In this document: positions 1 through 10,967 of the stretch, piece by piece | How positions within the stretch are numbered: position 1 is the stretch's first letter | How the letters are laid out: every line of letters starts with the position of its first letter | NCBI GenBank assembly: GCA_009823505.1 | Contig: VZQC01008851.1 | Coordinates: 257,440-321,439 of the forward strand | Origin: Rhizomys pruinosus | Taxonomy: Eukaryota > Chordata > Mammalia > Rodentia > Spalacidae | Direction of reading: 5' to 3' | Length of the DNA: 64,000 nucleotides | Position numbers and translations under genes: made by a program | The notes under the pieces: model-generated | Database searches by the model: none | Told to the model about the DNA's origin: nothing | The model's input: only the letters and a program-made list of their open reading frames with translations

Positions 1-345
1 ACGGACCACAGGCCTGAGCGGCCTCTGCATCCAGCGTTGGATGCTCAGATGCATAGAGCCAAAGAACAGGTGAGACTTTACCAGAGCTCTGCGCAAGTGG
101 CACAGACTACACCAGGGGCACAGAGCAGGTCAAATGCCCCTGGGTTCAACAACAATAACCTGCATTTTGAAATAGTAAGTACTCCAGCCTAAGTACTCAG
201 TGACTACTTGCTTTAGGACAACACAATGGGACCAAGAAATTGTGGGCTGGAACTGGTAAAACTGCGACTCCAAATAAACCCTTCCTCTTTATGAGTTGAT
301 TATCTCAGTTATTTTGTCACAGTAACACAAAGGTGACTAACACAC
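1..345 (+). other. Unclassified interspersed repeat, LTR-like 3' end
   Basis: The stretch CCAAATAAACCCTTCCTC, followed by a TTTTGTCACAGTAACAC segment, resembles the 3' end seen in many rodent dispersed repeats. I cannot assign the family. No coding content. Confidence 0.3.
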
Positions 346-679
346 AAATGATATGCTCAAATGTATCAATGAATTACAGAATTTAATCAGAACTGGCTTT
401 AACTAGAGTTCTTGCTCCTTCCTTTGAATCCCATTTGTGATGAAGCTTTAGAAACTGTAATGCACATGCTAGGGCTTGTCTCTGAGAAGTGGCAGGCTGG
501 ACTGTGCCATTCTTCCTGTCTCAGAATGGTCCCAAGAAATTCCCAGTATAACAGTGTGCTGGTTCACTAGGCATAGCGGCCATGTGACAGCGTTCTTCCC
601 TCAACTAAGTTAAACAAACTTTCAAAATAATTATACAAAAACCCTGGAATTCATTAGGAGTATTCTTCAATTATATCTT

Positions 680-905
680 TTTTAAAAACGATTTTTATTA
701 TTTTTTTATGTGTATGAGTGTACTGTCTGCATGTAGGTTGGTGCACCCATCATGCAATGCTGCGGAGGTCAGAAGAGGGCATTGGATTCCCCTGGAACTG
801 GAGTTAAAGACAGTTCTTAGCCACCATGTGGGTGTTGGGAATCGAACCCAGGTCCTCTGCAAGAGCAGTCAGCACTCTTAACTGCTGAGCCATCTCTCCA
901 GCCCC
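680..905 (-). mobile_element. B2 SINE
   Basis: Near full length, ending GCCATCTCTCCAGCCCC on the plus strand. In Vps36 beyond exon 6. Confidence 0.9.
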
Positions 906-959
906 CAATCAATTATATTTTCAAAGATCTATATATAACAATACCACAGTCTGTGATAT

Positions 960-1192
960 TTTATTTTTTAATTTTTTTAATTTATTTTTGTATGTGTATG
1001 AATGTACTGTCTGCAAGCAGGTTTGTGCACTCATGTTGTGCAATGCCGTGGAGGTCAGAAGAGGGTGTCAGATTCTCCTTGAACTGGAGTTAAAGACTGT
1101 TCTCAGTCGCCACGTGGGTGCTGGGGATCAAACCCGGGTCCTCTGCAAGATCAGTTGGTGTTCTTAACCACTAGGCTATCTCTCCAACCCCA
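960..1192 (-). mobile_element. B2 SINE
   Basis: Near full length, immediately next to the previous B2 in the same orientation. Confidence 0.9.
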
Positions 1193-1299
1193 AACTAAAT
1201 ATATTCTAATTACAGAACAGAAATAGTCACAGCTCTATTCAAAAGAATAAGCACATAAGGGTGAAGAAGCTGGATGACCAGAAACTGTTGCAGGGTTAC

Positions 1300-1386
1300 C
1301 TCAGAAATGTTTTTGTCGGTTTCTTTTCTTTTTTCTTCAAGTTTTCTTTCAATGCCTACGATCCCTACAGCTCTAACTCTTCCTGG
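1300..1386 (-). CDS. Vps36: Vps36 exon 6
   Basis: Residues 148-176, [20 protein letters not shown] then KETDKNISE. The acceptor is preceded by a run of T on the transcript strand, and the donor is GTAACC. 87 bp, phase 0. This is the last Vps36 exon visible in the window. Confidence 0.96.
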
Positions 1387-3410
1387 CTGGAAAAAAAAAA
1401 AAAAAAGGAAGAAAAAATACATCATAAAATATACAGCCTGGGAAGGAAATGAAGCTTTTGTAAACCACACTGTGCTTTCAAAGGCGGGAAAGGACCCTGG
1501 AGAAAACAAAGATACTGCACAACTACACCAGCTTCCTCTCAAAACATTTGTCTATTTCTGGCCACACATAATGGCCTTCAAATATTAAAGAAAAATAAAT
1601 ATATAATCAATGGCATATTTTGCTCTGTATTTTAGATATGAATTAAACTTCCTATCCCTTTTTTATTTTTTGGCAAGCTATCATGTATTAGATATTTATA
1701 GGGTCTCAAATATATAGAAAATTATAGCTAAAGTTTTAGCACTTGACAGTTTTTGTTGTTGTTGTTTTTGGTCTTTTTGAGACAGGGTCTCCTTGTAGCT
1801 CTGGCTGTCCTGTAACTCACTCTGTAGACCAGGCTGGCCTTGAACTCACAGAGATCCGCCTGCCTCTGCCTCCCAGGTGCTAGGATTAAAGGCGTGCGCC
1901 ACCACGCCCAGCTAGCACTTGACAGTTATTAAACCAAGCTATTTTCTCACATTTGAGGACCTGTCCATAGTTAATTTCTAGGAAAACTCATTTTTTAGCA
2001 GAAAAACGACTATTTTGTTCTTGACAGGTCTATGGTCAGAGCCACCATCTTGCTGGATTTGTAAGTACAGAAATGGAAACCCCATACCACCTGGCAAGGT
2101 GGCTCACACCCCAATCCCAGTACTTGGGAAGCTAAATCTGGAGGATCCAAGACTGAACCCAGCTGGGCTACAAACAAGATCTGTCACCCTGTCTTGAAAA
2201 AAAAAAAAAAAAAAAAACCAAGCAAACCTAAAACAGAAAGGAAACTTAGAGAAAGAAGACACTACACGGGCAGATATTTTTAAATACCTGGGCTCCTTTA
2301 CTCGTCTGCAGTGACTGGGAAACTGGTACATTCTCCCATCTTCTCTGCGTCATCTCCTCTGATAAACGCCTGTAAAACTGTTGCACATACAGTCAGTCAG
2401 CGTTCTCACACGTTAGTGCTTAACATTTCTTTACTATAAACTTCTCCTCAGTCATTTTCAACAAGCCTAGAATTCTCAGAGACATCAAAGGAACCCACAG
2501 GAAGTTTTCTTGGATCAACTTCAGAAAGTACAAAGGAACCAAAACACACACATAGGAACTGACTTTCTACAAAAAGTGGAGTACTCTCAGCAAAGATGAG
2601 TGACAAGGAAACTAACAGCCTGCATATGTGGACTAGTGTCAGTCTACACTGAAACACACACAGTACCAGAAAATACATGCAACAATTTTCCACTCAAGAA
2701 GTAGAGAATGATCTCTCTAGTTAAAATCTGAAGCCAAAAGTTAGGGACAAGCCTGTAATCCCAGAATGTGGGAGGTGGGAGGATCAGGGTTCAAGGCCAC
2801 TCTCAGCTACACATGGAATTCAAGACTACCCTGGGCTACATGATACCCTGTCTCAAAACAAAAAAAAAAAAAAAAAAAAAAAAAGCAAAAAACAGCAAAA
2901 ACAAAAACAAAATTAGGGGGCAAAACATTTTTTCAACTACAGTGAAAATAACTCTGCCAGTCCCTCAGACTGGCTTAGTGACTACTGTATGAGAAGCACT
3001 CAGTGAGGCACTACCAAAAACAATGTGCTATTGAGGGAGACAGGCACACACTGTACATCCAGCTAATAACTTACTAATCAGACCATAAGAACTACTATGT
3101 TGGAGCACTCCACTTGAGTAATTAGACGTGTGGAATTAATCCAGATCAGCTGCCTAAGTTAAGGCTGGTTAGCTTTCAAATGCTTACAGCAGCTTAATAT
3201 TTTCTCAGTAGTCAGCTTAACAAGTAAAAGTAACACTAACTAGTGAAAACTTTACCAGTTGCAGGGTGGCATCACTCAGAATCAACAGCCTCTGATTCCC
3301 ATAATCACACCCTCCCGCCTCTCACTTTCTGATAAGGCTTTAGGCATAGAAAGATGTATTGTAAAAATGTGCTAAAACCTGGTATGATGAGTAATACTGC
3401 CTTCTGCCAT

Positions 3411-3448
<38 letters not shown>

Positions 3449-6400
3449 TTTATTCCAATTTATTCTATTCCAATTTTATTTGCGCAAAAACTTACCTCAA
3501 TCTGGCCATGTTCTTTGAAGGAGAGTTTGATGTAGGAATTCTTACTGCTCTGGAATGGACCAGGCTCCTTGTTAGGAGGAGCCGGGTGCAGGTGAACTAC
3601 TATTTTGGCACTATAGAAAGAGCAAATACATTGACTGCATTAAGAAACAAAATACTAGTCCTATTTTTTATAACTTTAAAAATATTTTATTATGTTTGTT
3701 TTATGTGTCTGACTATATTGCCTGCATATGTGTAAGAGCACCCATGTGGTATTTTGGAAGTCAGAAGAGGGTGTCAGATCCCCTGGAACTGGAGTTACAG
3801 ACAGTTGTTAGCTGCCATGTGGGTGCTGGCATTGAACCCCAGTCCTCTGAAAGAGCAGTCAGTGCTCTTAACCATTGAGCCATCTCTCCAGCCCTGCAAC
3901 TTTTTTCTTAAGACAAAGTCTCGCTATGTAGCCTTAGAATTTACTGTGCATCTCAGCTGGTCTCAAACCCACAGAGCTCTACCAGCCTCTGCCTCCCAGG
4001 TACTGGGATTAAAGGTGTGCGCCACCACGACCAGCACTATTTTTAGAAGTTTTACTCTAGTTCAAATCACTCTTAAATTCATATAGAAACAGTGAACATC
4101 CCCCAAAAGCATCCTTTTAAAATGTATATTCAGGGGGCTGGAGAGATGGCTCAGCAGTTGAGAGCACCAACTGCTCTTGCAGAGGATGCAGGTTTGATTC
4201 CCAGCACCCACATGGTGGCTAAGAACCATCTTGTGGGTGCTGGGAATTGAACCTGGAAAAAAAAAAAGAAAATGTATATTCATAATCAATAAAGCCTGTA
4301 AACTAGTAACGAGAACCTGCTACCAAAGCATAGCCTCACTATGTGAAAACACCATGTGAAAACATGATCTCCAATTTGGCCAGCTGCTTTTTTTAATAAA
4401 ATTCGATCCAAAACTAACATTCTACAGTGTCATTCGTGGGAAAATGCCACTCAGTCAGCAGCATGACCTCAAAAGAAGATCCAACAGCAAAAGCGAGAAT
4501 CAAAATTCTGCCTGGGAGCATGAACTACTGCTATTTATGACTACCTGTATCTTCTCTGCTGCCTGGAGCATGGACTGCTGCTATATTATGACTACCTGTA
4601 TCTTCTCTGCTGCCTGGAGCATGGCCTGCTGCTATTTTATGACTACCTGTATCTTCTCTGCTGCCTGGAGCATGGCCTGCTGCTATTTTATGACTACCTG
4701 TATCTTCTCTGCTGCCTGGAGCATGGACTGCTGCTATTTTATGACTACCTGTATCTTCTCTGCTGCCTGGAGCATGGACTGCTGCTATATTATGACTACC
4801 TGTATCTTCTCTGCTGCCTGGAGCATGGACTGCTGCTATATTATGACTACCTGTATCTTCTCTGCTGCCTGGAGCATGGACTGCTGCTATTTTATGACTA
4901 CCTGTATCTTCTCTGCTGCCTGGAGCATGGACTGCTGCTATTTTATGACTACCTGTATCTTCTCTGCTGCCTGGAGCATGGACTGCTGCTATATTATGAC
5001 TACCTGTATCTTCTCTGCTGCCTGGAGCATGGACTGCTGCTATATTATGACTACCTGTATCTTCTCTGCTGCCTGGAGCATGGACTGCTGCTATTTTATG
5101 ACTACCTGTATCTTCTCTGCTGCCTGGAGCATGGACTGCTGCTATTTTATGACTACCTGTATCTTCTCTGCTGCCTGGAGCATGGACTGCTGCTATATTA
5201 TGACTACCTGTATCTTCTCTGCTGCCTGGAGCATGGACTGCTGCTATATTATGACTACCTGTATCTTCTCTGCTGCCTGGAGCATGGACTGCTGCTATTT
5301 TATGACTACCTGTATCTTCTCTGCTGTTAACAATCCTATCATGTCTTCCTCCTTGTTCCCACTCTGTGTAGAGATTCAGAAAACCAAAACCTCATAATCC
5401 AAACATCCTGGATGTCTGGTGCAGTCAGTTCTTCAGCACCAAGCTCCACCCTGAGCCCTAGACCCTTTCTTTATGACTGCGTGTGCATGTGCCAGCCAGA
5501 CAATTTCATGTCTTTGGGCCTACATGCTATCTAAATACTACTGTAAATTTAAACACCTCAATATAACACACTCTGGTTAGTGAACTGGGCCAGCCTTGTG
5601 AGGACTCCTCATCTGTTCTTTGGTAGTGAACACCTTTAACATGGGTGAGTAGCCGGGTTCGGTGGTGCACGCCTTTAATCCCAGCACTCAGAAGCAGAGC
5701 CAGATGAATCTCCGTGAGTTCAAAGCCAGCCTGGTGTACAGAGCAAGCTACAGGCCAGCTGGGACTAAAGGAAGACCCTGCCTCAAAAAGACTCCCCCAA
5801 AAAGGATGGGTGATAAACTATGTGAGCAGAACATAGGCCTGTTCAGAATCAATCATCAAGTGACTGAGCTGAACAGTGTACAGTCTAATAGGCCTGTTCA
5901 GAATCAATCATCAAGTGACTGAGCTGAACAGTGTACAGTCTAATAGGCCTATCCAGAATCAATCAAGTGACTGAGCTGAACAGTGTACAGTCTAATAGGC
6001 CTGTCCAGAATCAATCCAGTAACTGAGCTGAACAGTATACAGTCTAATAGGCCTGTCCAGAATCAATCAAGTAACTGAGCTGAACAGTGTACAGGCTAAT
6101 AGGACTGTCCAGAATCAATCAAGTGACTGAGCTGAACAGTGTACAGTCTAATAGGCCTGTTCAGAATCAATCAAGTAACTGAGCTGAACAGTGTACAGTC
6201 TAATAGGCCTGTTCAGAATCAATCAAGTGACTGAGCTGAATGGTGTACAGTCTAATAGGCCTGTTCAGAATCAATCATCGAGTGACTGAGCTGAACAGTG
6301 TACAGTCTAATAGGCCTGTTCAGAATCAATCATCAAGTGACTGAGCTGAACAGTGTACAGTCTAATAGGCCTGTTCAGAATCAATCCAGTAACTGAGCTG

Positions 6401-7128
6401 AACGGTGTACAGTCTAATAGGCCTGTTCAGAATCAATCATCAAGTGACTGAGCTGAACAGTGTACAGTCTAAAATGTTACAGGAAAAAAGCAATGAATAG
6501 CTATCACATTATGTTACAAAATATACTTTTGAAATTCCAAATAAACATTAAAAATCCATGTCAGGGGCTCAAGAGATGCTCAGCAGTTCAGAGCACCAGC
6601 TGCTCTTGCAAGGACCAGGTTCAGTTCTTAGCAATCACAGACAGCTAATGACCATTCACGACTTCAGTTCCAAGGGCTCTGATGGAATCTTCTGCCTCCA
6701 CAGACACTGGACACACATGGTACATACATGTAAGCAAAACATTCATCTATTTTTTTAATGACTAATGCTTTTAATGTTGGTTTCCTTTAATCAAATAAGC
6801 AAGATTTCACAGCAGCCATAACTTTTCAATTAATGAAATATAGCACCATGTAACTTTTATTGCAATAACCTATGCTAAATCTAAAGAGGAGCTTAAACAA
6901 CAAAAAAATTCATGCCAAAATTATTTTATCCATTAAGCCTACAGAATTACATGTGCTAAAAATATAAAGTGAAGAGCCCAGGCTTTTAAATCCATCACTA
7001 GGGACAACAGCAGAAGCAGGCAGATCTCAGTGAGATCAAAGCCAGCCTGGTTTACATACTGAGTTCCAGGCCAGCTGGGGCTAGAGGGTGACCCTGTCTC
7101 AAAAAAATAATTTTTTTCAATTATATAT

Positions 7129-7177
<49 letters not shown>

Positions 7178-10100
7178 ACAAAATTTAGTCTATCTGAATA
7201 AATAAAAACCCTGAGCACACAACACTGCACTAGGCCAGCTGCTACCTGCAGGAATTTACTTTCTTTTTTTTTTTCGTCTTTTCGAGACAGGTTCTTCCTG
7301 TAGCCCCAGCTGTTCTGGAACTCACTCTGTAGACCAGGCTGGCCTTGAACTCACAAAGATCCACCTGCCTCTGCCTCCTGAGTGCTAGGATTAAAGGTGT
7401 GCACCACCTATGCCCGCTTAGAATTTACTTTTCTATTTTATTTTAATTGTAGCTCTTTGTACTGAGAATTTCATACATAAGTTTCCAATTCAGTTCAGGC
7501 ATATGTCGCTCTGGTTTCCTTCCCCCGCACCCCACCCCCACCCCGATCCCAGAAGTCATTGTGCATTCTGCCATAAACTTGTCTTGCATCTTTCTCTTTC
7601 ATTTGATTTTCATTTTTTTCAGGCAATTAGAGCTTGATAATTTCCATGCTGGGGAGGTACAAGCTCCTTCATGTAAACCAATTTGCAAGCAGTTTGTGCC
7701 CAAACCCCTCAGGGTCACCACATCCCCAATTCTTGTGAGGTTCGCGGGGCTAGGAATGTAAACATCCAATCACATGGCTCAGATCAAAAATGAACTGTGT
7801 CCAGACTACTCATTATGCTGCATAGTTTCACATCTAGATCACCCCCCAATTGCAGCCGTAGCTTTACATTCTTAGTACGCACAGCCCCACCTCTTCCTGC
7901 AGCTATAGTTAGGAAGTTTTTGGACCTTTACGTGAACACAAATAAACTTTATTGTTCCGGATACCTCTATTTCGATTTTCCTTGAAATAGAGACAACATA
8001 TAAACACTTAGATCATTCTGCTTGAAATGTAATGGCAACAAGTTTCTTTCCCTCAGATCAGATGTCTTTCTTTGAGTTTAAGTGCCACTGATAACCACCG
8101 CACAGAAAAGCCACATGAGTGTCCTTCAATGGGTCTGGTGGCGAGATTGCCAGAAGTAGTCGGGACACATTGTTATTGACTGTGGCCCAGGAAATGATTA
8201 CAGCAAGAACCTTAATACTGTTTTTCAGACTTTGGGAAGAACCAGGGCAATAGCCCATATGGCTGAGGAATGATATGGTAGCACACACTTCTGATTCCAG
8301 CACTCTGGAGCAGAGGGTAGGCAGACTTCTGTGACTTCAAGGCCAGGAGCTGCCGTCTACATTCATGAGAGTATCCAGGACAAGGCTGGGACAAAGGAGA
8401 CGTGAGAAATTGAGCAAAAATTCAGCTGAGGGCATACTTAGTGGTTACACATCTTTTAATCCCCGGGAGCGATCCTGAGAGGCAGGCAGGTGGATCTCTG
8501 TAAGGTTCAAGGCCAGTCTGGTCTACTACGTGTGAACATTTTTGGGAACAGCTGGAGTTACGGAGACCCTATCTCAAAAAGATACACACAACAACCACAC
8601 AAACACGACAAACACAACTTCGCACCACATACACACATACCACACAAAAAAAAAAAAAAACCCTAACAACAACAATCAAAAAAGAATGTTGGACAGAAGT
8701 CTTAAAAAAAAAAAAATCCTAGGCACTTGGGAAGGGCGAAGGCAGGCAGAATCTTTGTGAAGTTCAAGGTCCAGCCTGGTCTCACATAGTGATTCCAGGA
8801 CAGTTGACGGCATGACAGGGAGACCCTGATCAAAATAGACAAAAAAAAAAAAACAGAAAAAAAAAAAAGTATGCATAAAGTAGAAAGTAACCTTCTTCGG
8901 GGGCGTCCTGAGCAACAGTGTGACAGAAAATAGTTTTTGTTAATACACAGACCTCACCTCTTCCCAATTCCAGCTGCCTGCTCCTCAATAAACACAATCT
9001 GGGACAGGGGGATGGCCATGCAGCACTCCTAGGAGGAAATGGAGAAAAAGAGATCTATTACACAGGCCAGGAATCCAACAGCACTAGCAGGACACACCCC
9101 TCAGGTACTTAAAAATAACAATGCTGCTTTATTCCTTAAATAACCTTCTCCCTGGCAAGGCTAGGAAAGCAGTCCAGACCCTGCACACACTGCTGGAACA
9201 CTACTGCGACTGTACTTCCAGTCCAGACCCTCATACACACTGCTGGAAGGCTACTGCGACTGTACTTCCAGTCCAGACCCTCACACACACTGCTGGAACG
9301 CTACTGCGACTGTACTTCCAGTCCAGACCCTCGCACGCACTGCTGGAACGCTACTGTGACTGTACTTCCAGTCCAGACCCTCGCACACACTGCTGGAATG
9401 CTACTGCAACTGTACTTCCTGTCCAGACCCTCACACACACTGCTGGAACACTACTGCGACTGTACTTCCAATCCAGACCCTCACACACACTGCTGGAACG
9501 CTACTGCGACTGTTCTTCCAGTCCAGACCCTCGTATACACTGCTGAAATGCTACTGCGACTGTACTTCTAGTCCAGACCTTCGCACACACTGCTGGAACT
9601 CTACTGCAACTGTACTTCCAGTTCAGACCCTCGCACATACTGCTGGAACGCTACTGCAACTGTACTTCCAGTCCACACCCTCACACACTGCTGGAACGCT
9701 ACTGCGGCTGTTCTTCCAATCCAGACCTTCACACACACTGCTGGAACACTACTGCGACTGTTCTTCCAGTCCAGACCCTCATACACACTGCTGGAATACT
9801 ACTGCGACTATACTTCCAGTCCAGACCTTCACACACACTGCTGGAATGCTACTGCAACTGTCCTTCCAGTCCAGACCCTCACACACTTATGGAATGCTAC
9901 TGCAGCTGTACTTCTAGTCCAGACCCTCGCACACACTGCTGGAACACTACTGCGACTGTTCTTCCAGTCCAGACCCTCGTACACACTGCTGGAATACTAC
10001 TGCGACTGTACTTCCAGTCCAGACCTTCACACACACTGCTGGAATGCTACTGCAACTGTACTTCCAGGCCAGACCCTCGCACACACTGCTGGAACGCTAC

Positions 10101-10615
10101 TGCACGGTGACAAGTGTAGCTAAGAAGTAGGCTTAGCCAGCGCCAGGCCCTTAGGTCCATCTTCAGCACCAACAACCAATCAATAAAATTTCACAGAATG
10201 AAATTTCACAGGTATGAAAATAAGAATACAGAAGCTTATCTTACTGACAGCGCTGAAATTAATGGAGCAAATGAACTTTCAGGTCAAAGCTCTTTTTGAA
10301 AAAGCCAGGTGTAGTGGTGTATGCCTGAGTCCCAGCCCTGAGGGGGCCTGTACACACTAGGCGAATGTTCACCACTAAGCTGCAGCCCCAATGCCTGGGT
10401 TATTTATTATTTTAATTCCAACTTCTTTTTGAAGACACTAGCACTTTATCCTACAGAACATTGTTTGACTAACTATAGTATGAACAAAAACCCTGTTTTC
10501 CTGTAAACTGTTGTAAATGGAAGGCTTTCTTTTTCATGAGAATATTTCATAGGGGGTGTCATGCATTTCTATCAACAGTACCCTGCCATATATCTACATA
10601 TAATATTACATATAT

Positions 10616-10656
<41 letters not shown>

Positions 10657-10820
10657 TGCATTTCCACTAGTATATGTACTGTCTGGCTCTCTCTCATCCT
10701 ATTGCTATGCATACACACACATACACACATACACACACACACACACACACACAGAATGCATTTCCACTAGTATATATGTACTGTCTGGCTCTCTCTCATC
10801 CTATTGCTATGCATACACAT

Positions 10821-10855
<35 letters not shown>

Positions 10856-10926
10856 GAGAATGCATTTCCTATCACTATGCATACACACACACACACAGAA
10901 TGCATTTCCTACCACTGTGCAAACAC

Positions 10927-10967
<41 letters not shown>

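Noticed and set aside
4444..5397. 317-codon ORF with 17-residue repeats ([20 protein letters not shown])
   Set aside because: It exists because a 51-bp minisatellite is a multiple of 3 with no stop in one frame. It lies in a Vps36 intron, with no promoter or exon signals.
8058..8303. 81-codon minus-strand ORF within Vps36 intron 3
   Set aside because: No recognisable family, no splice signals fitting Vps36, and sequence partly overlapping a decayed SINE.
4508..10106. CRISPR-like direct repeats
   Set aside because: Units are contiguous tandem repeats with no unique spacers, in a mammalian intron.
9121..10110. ORFs with repeated Cys/Thr-rich units
   Set aside because: Produced by the 50-bp minisatellite. 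Frames shift from unit to unit because 50 is not a multiple of 3.
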